This document shows, piece by piece, positions 1 to 8,507 of a stretch of DNA of 64,000 bases. Both the position numbers and the translations under genes were made by a program. This DNA is from Mycobacteriales bacterium (GTDB lineage Bacteria > Actinomycetota > Actinomycetes > DATLTS01). The notes below the pieces were generated by a model. That model ran no database searches, was not told the origin of the DNA, and saw only the letters and a program-made list of their open reading frames with translations. Where the stretch lies: assembly GCA_035533475.1 (NCBI GenBank), contig DATLTS010000041.1:251070-315069 (forward strand), written 5' to 3'. Position 1 is the stretch's first letter, and every line of letters begins with the position of its first letter.

Positions 1-1481
1 ACGCCTACAACACGGCGAACACCATCCCGAACATCGTCTACGAGCTGCTGCTCGGCGGGGTGCTCACCAGCGTCGTCGTGCCGTTGCTCGTCGCCGCCGC
101 ACGCCGAGACGGCGACGGTGGCGACGGTTACGCCCAGCGTCTGCTCACGGTCGTCGTCGTCGGGCTGACCGTCACCACGGCGCTCGCGATCGGGCTCGCC
201 CCGTGGATCATCCGGCTCTACGTCGGCGGAACGCGCGAGGTTGCCGCCGCACGGCTGGCGGTCACCTTCGCGCGCTACTTCCTCCCGCAGATCCTCTTTT
301 ACGGGGTGGGTGCCCTGCTCGGCGCGATCCTCAACGTGCGGGGAAGTTTCGCCCCTCCGATGTGGGCCCCGGTCCTCAACAATGCCGTCGTCATCGTCAC
401 CGGCGGGCTGTTCATCGCGGTAACCCGCGGCCGGGACGTGGTCGCGGGCCGGGTGTCCGGCGGGGCCACACTCCTGCTGGCACTGGGCACCACGCTCGGC
501 ATCGTCGCCCAGACCCTCGCCCTGTTCCCCGCCCTGCGCCGGACCGGCTTCCGGTTCCGGCTGCGCTGGGACCTGCGCGGTGCGGGCTTGCGCCCGGCGG
601 CCGCGCTCGGGCGATGGGTGCTCGTCTACGTGCTGGCCAACCAGGTGGCCTTCCTGGTCATCACCCGGCTCGCTTTCGCGGCGCGCTATCCGGGCACCTT
701 CACGATCTACGTCTACGCGTTCGTCCTCGTGTCGCTCCCGTACGCGGTGGTCGCAGTCTCGGTCATCACCGCGCTGCTGCCCCGGATGAGCGCCAGCGCG
801 CTCGACGGCCGGCTCGGTGACGTCTCCGCCGACCTGTCCCGCGGCCTCAAGCTGGCTGCGGTGGTCCTGGTCCCGGCCGAGCTCGGCGCGATCGCCCTCG
901 GCCCGCTGGTCGGCGCCGTGCTCTTCGCCCACCACACGCTGAGCCTCGGCACCGGCCGGCTGATCGGCGCCACCCTCGCCGCGTACGCCGTCAGCCTGGT
1001 GCCGTTCGCGGGATTCCAGATGCAGCTGCGAGCCTTCTACGCCCTGCGCGACACGCGGACGCCCGCGCTGGTCAACATCGGTGTCAACTCGGTCAACCTG
1101 CTCGCCGACCTCGTCCTGTTCGTCGCGCTGCCCCCCAGAGAACGAGTAGTCGGGCTGGCGCTCGGCTACTCCCTGTCCTACATCGCCGGATATGCCTGCT
1201 TCGCCGTACTCCTCCGCCGCCGGCTCGGGATCACCCGGCCGGCAAGGCTGACCCGGACCCTGGTGCGCCTCGGCGTGGCCGGGGCGCTAGCCGCGGGGCT
1301 AGGTTATGCGGTCGCGCACCTGCTGACCAGGGTGGCCGGCGACGGCGCTGGTGGCTCGGCGCTCGGCCTGCTAGCGGGCGCCGGGGCGGCGACCCCGCTC
1401 TACGTCTGGCTCGTCCTGCGGATGCGCATACCTGAGGTCCGCGAGATCGGCGGACTGGTCGGCGGCCGGATCCGCCCCTGA
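1..1481 (+). CDS. murJ: MurJ-type lipid II flippase (5' end missing)
   Basis: Integral membrane protein that flips lipid II for peptidoglycan synthesis. The reading frame is already open at base 3 (AYNTANTIPNIVYELLLGG), which is the N-terminal MurJ motif, so the true start lies upstream of the window; the GTG at 60 is internal. About a dozen hydrophobic segments follow, with the family-typical FARYFLPQ and GFQMQLRAFYALRDTRTP stretches. The protein stops after the last membrane helices and has no fused kinase-like domain. In Mycobacterium that domain is part of the same polypeptide; here it is a separate gene at 3310. Confidence 0.95.
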   Translation, partial: AYNTANTIPNIVYELLLGGVLTSVVVPLLVAAARRDGDGGDGYAQRLLTVVVVGLTVTTALAIGLAPWIIRLYVGGTREVAAARLAVTFARYFLPQILFYGVGALLGAILNVRGSFAPPMWAPVLNNAVVIVTGGLFIAVTRGRDVVAGRVSGGATLLLALGTTLGIVAQTLALFPALRRTGFRFRLRWDLRGAGLRPAAALGRWVLVYVLANQVAFLVITRLAFAARYPGTFTIYVYAFVLVSLPYAVVAVSVITALLPRMSASALDGRLGDVSADLSRGLKLAAVVLVPAELGAIALGPLVGAVLFAHHTLSLGTGRLIGATLAAYAVSLVPFAGFQMQLRAFYALRDTRTPALVNIGVNSVNLLADLVLFVALPPRERVVGLALGYSLSYIAGYACFAVLLRRRLGITRPARLTRTLVRLGVAGALAAGLGYAVAHLLTRVAGDGAGGSALGLLAGAGAATPLYVWLVLRMRIPEVREIGGLVGGRIRP

Positions 1482-1541
1482 CTCGAGGCCATAGCCGGCG
1501 CGGCGCCTCAAGAACGCACCGGGAACAGCCGACTCGGGACT

Positions 1542-1949
1542 GTGGACCAATCTTCCCGGGTGTGCTGGGCATCCGACGCGGGCGACGTCGTCCTCGGCTG
1601 GTTCACGAAGATCGTCGTCGGGTTCGCCATCGCGGCCGTCGTGCTCTTCGACACGATCTCCGTCGCCGCGGCCGCCCTGGGCACCTCCGACGACGCAGAC
1701 ACGGCCGCCTTGGCTGCGAGCAACAGCTGGCACTACTCCCACGACCCGGTGGCCGCCCTCAACGCCGCCACGGCGGTCGCCGCGGAGCACGGCGAGACGC
1801 TGATCGCTTCCTCGTTCTCGATCGCCTCGGACGGAACTGTCACTCTCGCCCTGCGCAAGACCGCAGTCACCGTCGTCCTCCAGCATCTCGGGGGGCTGCG
1901 CAAGTACGCCACCGTCACCGAAACGGGCCATGGGGGGCCGACCAACTGA
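1542..1949 (+). CDS. Small membrane-anchored or secreted protein of unknown function
   Basis: 135 aa from a GTG start. One hydrophobic segment (about residues 18-45, GWFTKIVVGFAIAAVVLF) is followed by an Ala/Ser/Thr-rich extracytoplasmic part with no recognised domain. Its TGA overlaps the ATG of the following NlpC/P60 gene by one base, so the two are probably translationally coupled and may act together at the wall. The layout (one helix near the N-terminus, short outer domain) recalls Tad-type pilus accessory proteins, but I see no diagnostic motif, so no function is assigned. The start could be slightly further downstream. Confidence 0.6.
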   Translation: MDQSSRVCWASDAGDVVLGWFTKIVVGFAIAAVVLFDTISVAAAALGTSDDADTAALAASNSWHYSHDPVAALNAATAVAAEHGETLIASSFSIASDGTVTLALRKTAVTVVLQHLGGLRKYATVTETGHGGPTN

Positions 1950-3115
1950 TGACGGTTCCCCCGACCGCCCGGCGGCGTGGCAGGCGCCTGCTCACCGGGT
2001 CCGCCGTCGTGGGTACCGCGGCGCTGGTCCTGGCCACCGCGGCGCTCGTCCTGCCCGGCGTCGCCGCCGCCGATCCGGTGGGGTCCGCCCAATCCCGCGC
2101 CGCCGCGCTGGCGGCCCAGGTGGGCCGGCTCCAGACCCAAGCCGAGGTCGCCGTCGAGCACTACGACGAAATCGAGACGGAGCTCGGGCAGGCCGTCACC
2201 GACCATCTGCTGGCCCAGACCGAGCTCGAGCAGATCCAGCAACAGTCACGAAACGGCCAGTCCGCCTTCCAGGACCAGATCCGTGCGCTCTATCAGGACG
2301 GTGGCCAGCTCGGACTGATGGCGACCGTTCTCAGCGGGGACAGTTTCGGCGACGTGGTCACCCGCTACCAGGACGCGGTGTCCGTACTGCACCACGCGCA
2401 GGTCTCGAACGCCGGAATCGGATCGGCGGTGCTGTCCGCCGCCACCGTCGCGCACCAGTTGGCGGTGGCCGCCGCCACCGCGACCACCCTGCAACAGGCC
2501 GCTCGTCAAGCGGCCGCCGTGGTCGAGGCCGACCTGGCCCAGACCCAGCAGCTCCTGGCGGCCGCGACGAGCCAGGTCCGCGAGCTGGAGGCCGAGGCGG
2601 TGGCCGCGGCCGCCGCCCGGAGCGCGGCCCAGGCATCCGCGGCCCTCATCACGGCCCAGGGCGCCACCTTCAGCAACACGGTCCCGCCGAACTCGGTTGC
2701 CGCCGCCGCCATCGTCGCGGCGCGCAGCCGGCTCGGCGACACCTACGTCTGGGGCGGCAGCGGACCGACCGTCTTCGACTGCTCCGGGCTGACCCAGTGG
2801 GCGTACGCGCAGGCGGGAGTCGCGCTGCCGCGCGTGGCCGCCGACCAGTACAACGCCGGCCCGCATGTAGCGCTCAATGCACTCGCGCCCGGGGACCTGC
2901 TGTTCTGGGCGACCGACGTCAACGACCCGACGACGATCCATCACGTCGGGATGTATCTCGGCGACGGCATGATGATCGACTCGCCGCACACCGGAACCGT
3001 CGTCCAGATCCAACCGGTGTGGTTCGACGGCTACATCGGGGCGACCCGTCCGACCGGCACCCTGGCCGGACCCGCGACCGGGCCTGCGACACCCAACTCC
3101 GCCCGCATCGGATGA
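1949..3115 (+). CDS. NlpC/P60 peptidoglycan endopeptidase with coiled-coil N-terminus
   Basis: 388 aa. Signal peptide (RRRGRRLLTGSAVVGTAALV, cleavage near AAA-D), then a long alanine-rich coiled coil (about residues 45-240) of the RipA/PcsB type, then the catalytic NlpC/P60 domain. The catalytic Cys is in FDCSGLTQWAY (about residue 278), and His residues are in HHVGMYLG (about 331) and SPHTG (about 346). Such enzymes cut the D-Glu to diaminopimelate bond of peptide stems outside the cell. The start is the ATG overlapping the previous stop. A second, related gene lies at 53715, under a c-di-AMP riboswitch; this copy shows no such leader. Confidence 0.9.
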   Translation: MTVPPTARRRGRRLLTGSAVVGTAALVLATAALVLPGVAAADPVGSAQSRAAALAAQVGRLQTQAEVAVEHYDEIETELGQAVTDHLLAQTELEQIQQQSRNGQSAFQDQIRALYQDGGQLGLMATVLSGDSFGDVVTRYQDAVSVLHHAQVSNAGIGSAVLSAATVAHQLAVAAATATTLQQAARQAAAVVEADLAQTQQLLAAATSQVRELEAEAVAAAAARSAAQASAALITAQGATFSNTVPPNSVAAAAIVAARSRLGDTYVWGGSGPTVFDCSGLTQWAYAQAGVALPRVAADQYNAGPHVALNALAPGDLLFWATDVNDPTTIHHVGMYLGDGMMIDSPHTGTVVQIQPVWFDGYIGATRPTGTLAGPATGPATPNSARIG

Positions 3116-3309
3116 CACCGCCGGGGCCGGTCGAGCCGTTCCGGGGAACTACGTCCGACTGACCCAGATCCGGACGTCGAATTTCCTGGTCGGCCGCCTG
3201 GGTTGACGCGCCCCCCGGCCGCCCCCCGCCCGTACCATTGGGCAGCGGCCGGGGCCGGACCGGGGTCCTCCCGTCTCGCACAACATCCCGGGACAAGGCG
3301 GAGGCCGCG

Positions 3310-4788
3310 GTGGCAGCGAGGGGACCGGCAGCCGCCGCCCCGCCCCTCCCGGTCCAGGCCGGGGACCTGCTCGGCGGCCGGTACCGACTCGAACGGCTCC
3401 GCGCCGAACGGGCCGCGTGCTCGCTTTGGCGGGCGCTCGACGAAGTGCTGGCCCGTTCGGTCGCGGTCAAGGTCGTTCCGGTGAGCGGACGTCGGGCAGC
3501 CGGGGGGGTCCAGGCCGAGGAGATCCGCGAGGCGGTCTCCCGGGCGGGACGGGTGACGGATCCTCGGTTGGCCCGGGTTCTCGACGTCGACGAGCTGGAG
3601 GTCGGCCGGGGCCGCTACTGCTACGTGGTGAGCGAGTGGCTCGACCTGCCCAGCCTGGGCGCGCTGGTCCGCGCCGAACTACTCTCCGCCGCTCAGGCAA
3701 CCGATGTCGCCTGGCAGGTCGCCGACACCCTGCACCAGGCGATCCGGGCCGGTGCCTGTCACGGACGGCTACACCCCGGCAACGTCCTGCTCCACCCGGG
3801 TGGAGCGGTCAAGGTTACCGACCTCGAGGTGGCCCGGGTCATCGCCCGTGAGGACGCGGAGATCAGCCCCGAGCACCGCCAGGCCCAGGATGCCCGAGCC
3901 ATCGGTGGGCTGCTCTACGCCGCGCTCACCGGGTACTGGCCGGTGCAGCCGGCCGGCGGCCTGCCGGCCGCACCGATGCGCGCCGGCCGCCTTTGCCGGC
4001 CGCGCCAGGTGCGCGCCGCGGTCCCGCGGGAACTCGATTCGGTCGCGGAACGGCTGCTGGGGCTCGACCCGGCACTGCCCGCGGTCGACACGCCGGCGAA
4101 GGCGGCTGCGCTGCTTCAACCGCTGCCCCGAACGCCGCCCGGCGTCGGCGGCGGGGCTGCTCCGGAGGACCGGGCCCCGAGCCGCCTCCGCGTCTGGGCC
4201 CGGCGGGTCGTTCCGCTGGTCGGCCTGGTGGCGATCGGGCTGGTGTCCTACCTGGTCGGGGTCGAGGTTGGCCGGGTGCCACCGCCGCCGCAGAGCATCC
4301 CCGCCTTCACCGCCCCGACCCCGTCCGGGGGTGCGTCGCCGTTCGCTCCGATCCCGGTGTCCGCGGTCAGCGACTTCAACCCGGAGGGAACGGGACCGGA
4401 GAATCCGCAGGCCGTCCGGCTCGCCGTCGACGGGGACCCGGCGACGGCCTGGTACACCTCGCGGTACTACGGGAATCCGAACTTCGGTGGGCTGAAGCAG
4501 GGAACCGGGCTACTCATCGACCTCGGCTCGCCGCGCCGGATCCGGGCGGTCCGGGTCGCGTTTGTGCTGCCGGGCGCCTCGGTCCAGCTCCGGGCGGCGG
4601 ACCGGGTCGGCGCGGACGCGCCGGAGTTCCGGCTGGCCGCGGCGATGGAGAACACGCCGCAGACGTTCACCCTGACCCCGGCCCAGCCGGTGTCGGCGCG
4701 GTACTGGCTCGTCTGGCTGACCCGACTGCCAAGCGTCGGGAACAACACCTACCAGGAGGGCGTGGCCGAGGTCGCGTTCTACGGCTGA
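3310..4788 (+). CDS. MurJ-partner pseudokinase with C-terminal discoidin-like domain
   Basis: 492 aa from a GTG preceded by a GGCGGAGG ribosome site; a TTG at 3238 is possible but lacks one. The N-terminal Ser/Thr-kinase fold is inactive: the HRD/KxxN loop reads HGRLHPGN without the catalytic Asp (about residue 150), and DFG is replaced by DLE (about 170). One membrane helix (about 300-320) leads to an external F5/8-type C (discoidin-like) domain with AVDGDPATAWYTSRY. In Mycobacterium the same three parts are fused to MurJ, where the phosphorylated pseudokinase binds FhaA. fhaA, pknA and pknB are all in this window (36.5-45.2 kb). The role is inferred from that homology. Confidence 0.85.
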   Translation: MAARGPAAAAPPLPVQAGDLLGGRYRLERLRAERAACSLWRALDEVLARSVAVKVVPVSGRRAAGGVQAEEIREAVSRAGRVTDPRLARVLDVDELEVGRGRYCYVVSEWLDLPSLGALVRAELLSAAQATDVAWQVADTLHQAIRAGACHGRLHPGNVLLHPGGAVKVTDLEVARVIAREDAEISPEHRQAQDARAIGGLLYAALTGYWPVQPAGGLPAAPMRAGRLCRPRQVRAAVPRELDSVAERLLGLDPALPAVDTPAKAAALLQPLPRTPPGVGGGAAPEDRAPSRLRVWARRVVPLVGLVAIGLVSYLVGVEVGRVPPPPQSIPAFTAPTPSGGASPFAPIPVSAVSDFNPEGTGPENPQAVRLAVDGDPATAWYTSRYYGNPNFGGLKQGTGLLIDLGSPRRIRAVRVAFVLPGASVQLRAADRVGADAPEFRLAAAMENTPQTFTLTPAQPVSARYWLVWLTRLPSVGNNTYQEGVAEVAFYG

Positions 4789-4805
4789 CCGGCTACCCTC
4801 CGACG

Positions 4806-5462
4806 GTGCGGGACGTCTCCCCCGACGCCGACCTGCTCGCCCGCCACGTTGCGGGGGACCCGGTGGCGTTCGGCGAACTGGTTCACCAGCACCGGGACCG
4901 ACTCTGGGCTGTGGCGCTGCGCACCCTCGGGCACCCGCAAGACGCCGAGGACGCGTTGCAGAACGCGCTGCTGTCCGCCTTCCGGTCGGCCGGCTCATTC
5001 CGAGGGGACGCGGCGGTGACGACCTGGCTGCACCGGATCGTCGTCAACGCATGCCTCGACCTCGTTCGCCGGCGGTCGACCCGCCCCACCGACCCGATGC
5101 CGGAGACGGAGCCGCCGGATCGGCGCGACGCGGTCGCCGAGGTCGACACCGCGATCGACGTGGCGGCCGCCCTCGCGACGCTGCCGATCGAGCAACGTCT
5201 CGCGCTCGTCCTCGTGGACGTCACCGGGCACTCGGTAGAGGATGCGGCGCGGATCCTCGAGGTGCCAGCGGGGACGGTCAAGAGCCGCTGTGCCCGCGGG
5301 CGGGCCAGGCTCGCCCCGCAACTCGCGCATCTCCGCGGGGGGAACCCGGCCGCCGGCCGCGACGTCGGATCGGTGACGGGACCACTGACCGGCCCGAATG
5401 GCGGCGCGGTGACCGACCCGGGCGGCGCGGAGGAGGTGAACCCCGGACATGTGGACGTCTGA
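4806..5462 (+). CDS. sigM: ECF RNA polymerase sigma factor, SigM type
   Basis: 218 aa from GTG. Region 2 is at about residues 12-80 (FGELVHQHRDRLWAVALRTLG, DAEDALQNALLSAFR, WLHRIVVNACLDLVRRR). Region 4 is at about 118-172 (LPIEQRLALVLVDVTGHS, with the helix-turn-helix AGTVKSRCARGRARL). A C-terminal Gly-rich tail follows. The gene overlaps its anti-sigma factor by 14 bp, so the two are coupled. Position between the MurJ module and trxB matches mycobacterial sigM. Confidence 0.92.
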   Translation: MRDVSPDADLLARHVAGDPVAFGELVHQHRDRLWAVALRTLGHPQDAEDALQNALLSAFRSAGSFRGDAAVTTWLHRIVVNACLDLVRRRSTRPTDPMPETEPPDRRDAVAEVDTAIDVAAALATLPIEQRLALVLVDVTGHSVEDAARILEVPAGTVKSRCARGRARLAPQLAHLRGGNPAAGRDVGSVTGPLTGPNGGAVTDPGGAEEVNPGHVDV

Positions 5463-6348
5463 CGGTCACCTAGATCACGACACCCTGGCCGAGGAGGCCG
5501 AAGGCATTCTCCCGCCCGCAGATGTGGCCGCGGTCACCGCGCATCTGCGCTCCTGCTCGATCTGCCAACAGGCCCGCGCCAGCGTCGCGGAGGTCGCCCG
5601 CCAGCTCGCCGCGCTCGGGGGCGCCCGCATGCCGGGCCCGGTCAGCGATCGGCTCGACGCCAGCCTCGAAGCGGCTGCCCGCGGGGTCGGTGTGGCAGCG
5701 CTCACCTCGGTCCCGAGCACAGGCCGGCGGCGCGGACCGAGTCTCGCCGGGCTGTCGGCCGCCGCCGCCGCCGTGGCCCTGATCGCGGGCATCACCGTTG
5801 GTGCCCTCGAGCTCACCGGGTCGAAGCCGGCCGGCGTCGGTTCTGCGCCCCCCGGTTCGGTCACCGCCGGTGCACCGACCACCTTCCGGTTGACCGACAG
5901 CGGCCGGGCGTACACCAAGGCCAACCTCGGCCAGCTCCTCCCGAGCCTCGCCGGCGCCCCAGCGGCCGGATCCGGCGGGCTGTCGGGCCTCGGCTCCGGC
6001 TCCGGCTCCGGCTCCGGCTCGGGCCCGGGCTCCGGCTCGGCACCGGGGGGCTCCGCCGCCGGAACCGCGGGGCCGGCGCAAACCCGGGCGACCCTGCTGC
6101 TGAACCGGCTGCGCACCGACCCGGCGGCGATGACCGCCTGCCTCGACGTCCTCTCGGCGCCGCTGCCGATCATCGAGCCGCTCGCGGTCGACCTCGGCAC
6201 GTTCGGCGGCGTGCCCGCCGCCATCTTCGTGCTTCCGGTGTCCACCCATCCGCAACTCGTCGACGTCTACGTCGAAGGGGCCGAGTGCGCGGCAGGGCAC
6301 GACGCGACCCTCTACGTGGCGCGGCTTCCTCGACCGTCGGGGCTTTGA
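5449..6348 (+). CDS. Membrane anti-sigma factor with zinc-binding HxxxCxxC motif
   Basis: 299 aa. The cytoplasmic N-terminus has the zinc anti-sigma signature with His32, Cys36 and Cys39 (AHLRSCSIC), a single membrane helix near residues 102-122 (LSAAAAAVALIAGITVGALEL), then an outer domain. It presumably sequesters the upstream SigM-like factor until a signal is sensed. Odd feature: a run of Gly-Ser repeats (bases 5991-6039) makes a flexible spacer between the helix and a compact C-terminal domain that carries two cysteines. It is convergent with the next gene and their ends overlap by 37 bp. Confidence 0.85.
   Translation: MWTSDGHLDHDTLAEEAEGILPPADVAAVTAHLRSCSICQQARASVAEVARQLAALGGARMPGPVSDRLDASLEAAARGVGVAALTSVPSTGRRRGPSLAGLSAAAAAVALIAGITVGALELTGSKPAGVGSAPPGSVTAGAPTTFRLTDSGRAYTKANLGQLLPSLAGAPAAGSGGLSGLGSGSGSGSGSGPGSGSAPGGSAAGTAGPAQTRATLLLNRLRTDPAAMTACLDVLSAPLPIIEPLAVDLGTFGGVPAAIFVLPVSTHPQLVDVYVEGAECAAGHDATLYVARLPRPSGL
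5991..6039 (+). repeat. Short tandem GGCTCC repeat encoding a Gly-Ser linker
   Basis: Six-base unit GGCTCC repeated with few changes, read in frame as alternating Gly and Ser within the anti-sigma factor. Likely to vary in copy number by slippage; the effect would be linker length only. Confidence 0.8.
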
Positions 6349-6914
6349 ACCTGCCCGGGATCTGGCGCGGCGTCGGACCGCGCCGCCGCCGGCTTGCGCC
6401 GGCGGGGAGGCAGCGTCCATAGCCAGGCGCCGAGCGCCGCACCGAGGTACGGGGGGACGACCTGCCCGGCGGGCCCGAACGGATCCTGATGGCCCACAAC
6501 GAACCGGAAGCCGTAGCCGGTCCCGATCACCGCGTAGAGAACAGCGATCAGCCGGAGCAGGGTGTAGCCGTGCTCCCGCGGCCGAATCCGCCCGGCGGCA
6601 ATCGCGGCGATCCCACAGGCCACCCCGACCAGAGCTGGGGTGACGATCGAGAACACCTTCGCGCCGACGTACTCGCTGGCGACCTGGCCACCGACCATCC
6701 CGGCCACCGACGCCGCGAGGGCTGCCCGGACCGCGCCCTCGAGGCGCCCCGGGCCGGCCCGGACCGACCGGGGTGGGCGACCGGCGCAAACCCGACAGCC
6801 GCGCCGCGGGTCCATCGGTCGATCGGCGCCGCACCGGGGCCGGTCGCACACCGGGCAGCGGTCGGCCGCCGGGCGCCCGGGATGGGCGGCGCAGCGCAGC
6901 GGCGGATCGAGCAC
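6312..6914 (-). CDS. Membrane protein with N-terminal B-box-like zinc finger
   Basis: 200 aa from a GTG with GGAAGG eight bases upstream. The N-terminus has a Cys/His cluster (CAAHPGRPAADRCPVCDRPRCG, then CRVC) of the B-box type, also seen at the N-terminus of the rhomboid gene at 32315. Three to four hydrophobic segments follow (ALAASVAGMVGGQVAS, FSIVTPALVGVACGIAAIA, LLRLIAVLYAVIGTGYG, YLGAALGAWLWTL). Function unknown. It is divergent from trxB. Confidence 0.75.
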   Translation of the reverse strand: MLDPPLRCAAHPGRPAADRCPVCDRPRCGADRPMDPRRGCRVCAGRPPRSVRAGPGRLEGAVRAALAASVAGMVGGQVASEYVGAKVFSIVTPALVGVACGIAAIAAGRIRPREHGYTLLRLIAVLYAVIGTGYGFRFVVGHQDPFGPAGQVVPPYLGAALGAWLWTLPPRRRKPAAARSDAAPDPGQVQSPDGRGSRAT

Positions 6915-6989
6915 AGCGGCAGCCTTCCATGGGAATCCCCGATCCGTAGACTCGGTTGAGCCGGCAAGCAGATCGGAGGGCGGCGGACG

Positions 6990-7922
6990 GTGACCGGAGA
7001 ACGAGATGTGATCATCGTCGGGTCGGGGCCGGCCGGGTACACGGCGGCCATCTACACCGCCCGAGCCGGGCTGAACCCGCTCGTGGTCGAGGGCTCGCAG
7101 TTCGGCGGCGCCCTGATGACCACGACCGAGGTCGAGAATTTCCCCGGGTTCCCGGACGCCGTCATGGGCCCGGATCTGATGGATGGCATGCGCAAGCAGG
7201 CTGAGCGCTTCGGAGCGACCTTCCTCAGCGACGACGCAACGGCCGTCGAACTCACCGAGCCGGTCAAGGTCGTCCGGGTCGGGGAGCAGAGCTTCACCGC
7301 TCGCACCGTGATCCTCGCAACCGGTTCGAGGTATCGCTACCTCGATCTGCCCAACGAGGCTCGCCTGCTCGGCCACGGGGTGTCCGCGTGCGCGACCTGC
7401 GACGGCTTTTTCTTCCGCGACCAGCCGATAGCGGTCATCGGCGGTGGCGACTCCGCCATGGAGGAAGCTACCTTCCTGACCCGGTTCGCCAGCTCGGTCA
7501 CGGTCGTTCACCGTCGAGACACGCTTCGCGCCTCGAAGATCATGGCCGATCGGGCGCGGGCCAATGCCAAGATCGACTTCCGCTGGGACACCGAGGTCAC
7601 CGACGTCCTCGGCGAGGAGCGACTCACCGGCTTGGCGCTGCGCAACGTGCGCACCGGCGAGGCGTCCCAACTGGCGGTGGGCGGCATGTTCGTGGCGATC
7701 GGCCATGACCCGGCCAACGAACTGTTCCGCGACCAGGTGAGCTGCGACCTGGCCGGCTACGTTCGGGTAGACCACCCGTCGACCCTCACGAACCTGGCCG
7801 GGGTGTTCGCCTGCGGCGACCTGGTCGACCACATCTACCGCCAGGCGGTCACCGCGGCCGGCACCGGTTGCGCCGCCGCACTCGACGCCGAGCGCTACCT
7901 AGCCGCACTCGCCGACCGCTGA
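6990..7922 (+). CDS. trxB: Thioredoxin-disulfide reductase
   Basis: 310 aa, full length for the family. The FAD-binding motif [12 protein letters not shown] is at the N-terminus, the redox-active pair is CATC (about residues 134-137), the NADPH motif is [12 protein letters not shown], and the C-terminal FAD motif is [10 protein letters not shown]. Cytoplasmic flavoenzyme passing electrons from NADPH to thioredoxin, encoded 63 bp downstream. GTG start with a purine-rich GGAGGGCGG upstream. Confidence 0.97.
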   Translation: MTGERDVIIVGSGPAGYTAAIYTARAGLNPLVVEGSQFGGALMTTTEVENFPGFPDAVMGPDLMDGMRKQAERFGATFLSDDATAVELTEPVKVVRVGEQSFTARTVILATGSRYRYLDLPNEARLLGHGVSACATCDGFFFRDQPIAVIGGGDSAMEEATFLTRFASSVTVVHRRDTLRASKIMADRARANAKIDFRWDTEVTDVLGEERLTGLALRNVRTGEASQLAVGGMFVAIGHDPANELFRDQVSCDLAGYVRVDHPSTLTNLAGVFACGDLVDHIYRQAVTAAGTGCAAALDAERYLAALADR

Positions 7923-7985
7923 GGAATGCGGGCGGGGCCGCCGGGCGTTGCAGCGGCACGGAGCATCGACTCGGGAGGCCCCACG

Positions 7986-8312
7986 GTGGCAGGCGCGACA
8001 AGGACAGTGACCGACGCGACGTTCGCGACGGAGGTACTCGGCAGCGACAAGCCGGTGCTCGTGGATTTCTGGGCCGAATGGTGCGGGCCGTGCAAGATGG
8101 TCGCCCCCGTGCTCGAGGAGATCGCCAGCGAGCATGCGGACAAGCTCGTCATCGCCAAGGTCAACGTCGATGAGAACCCCCAGGTCGCCCGGACCTACCA
8201 GATCCTCTCGATCCCCACCATGTCGGTGTTCTCCGGCGGCGAGGTGGTCAAGAGCATCGTCGGCGCGAAGCCGAAGGCCGCCCTGCTCAAGGACCTGGAG
8301 CCGTTCCTCTAG
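7986..8312 (+). CDS. trxA: Thioredoxin
   Basis: 108 aa, normal length, with active site WCGPCK inside [20 protein letters not shown] and the cis-proline loop SIPTM. GTG start chosen because GGGAGG lies seven bases upstream. Forms a redox pair with the preceding reductase; the sigM-trxB-trxA order suggests control by the SigM-type factor, which is inference. Confidence 0.97.
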   Translation: MAGATRTVTDATFATEVLGSDKPVLVDFWAEWCGPCKMVAPVLEEIASEHADKLVIAKVNVDENPQVARTYQILSIPTMSVFSGGEVVKSIVGAKPKAALLKDLEPFL

Positions 8313-8507
8313 GTCTTTCGCGATCCGCCGCGAACCGCGGGGGCTGGCCTCTACCGCGCGCCCTGTCCGCGGGACCGGAGCCGTTTGCGCCCGGGGCCGA
8401 TGCGGAACACTTCCGGGATGGCCCGGGCCGCTAGCCGATCCCCCCGGAGCCGGCGGGGGCTACCATTCGCCGATCCACCTGCCTCCACGCTCCGGGAGCC
8501 TTGCCTC

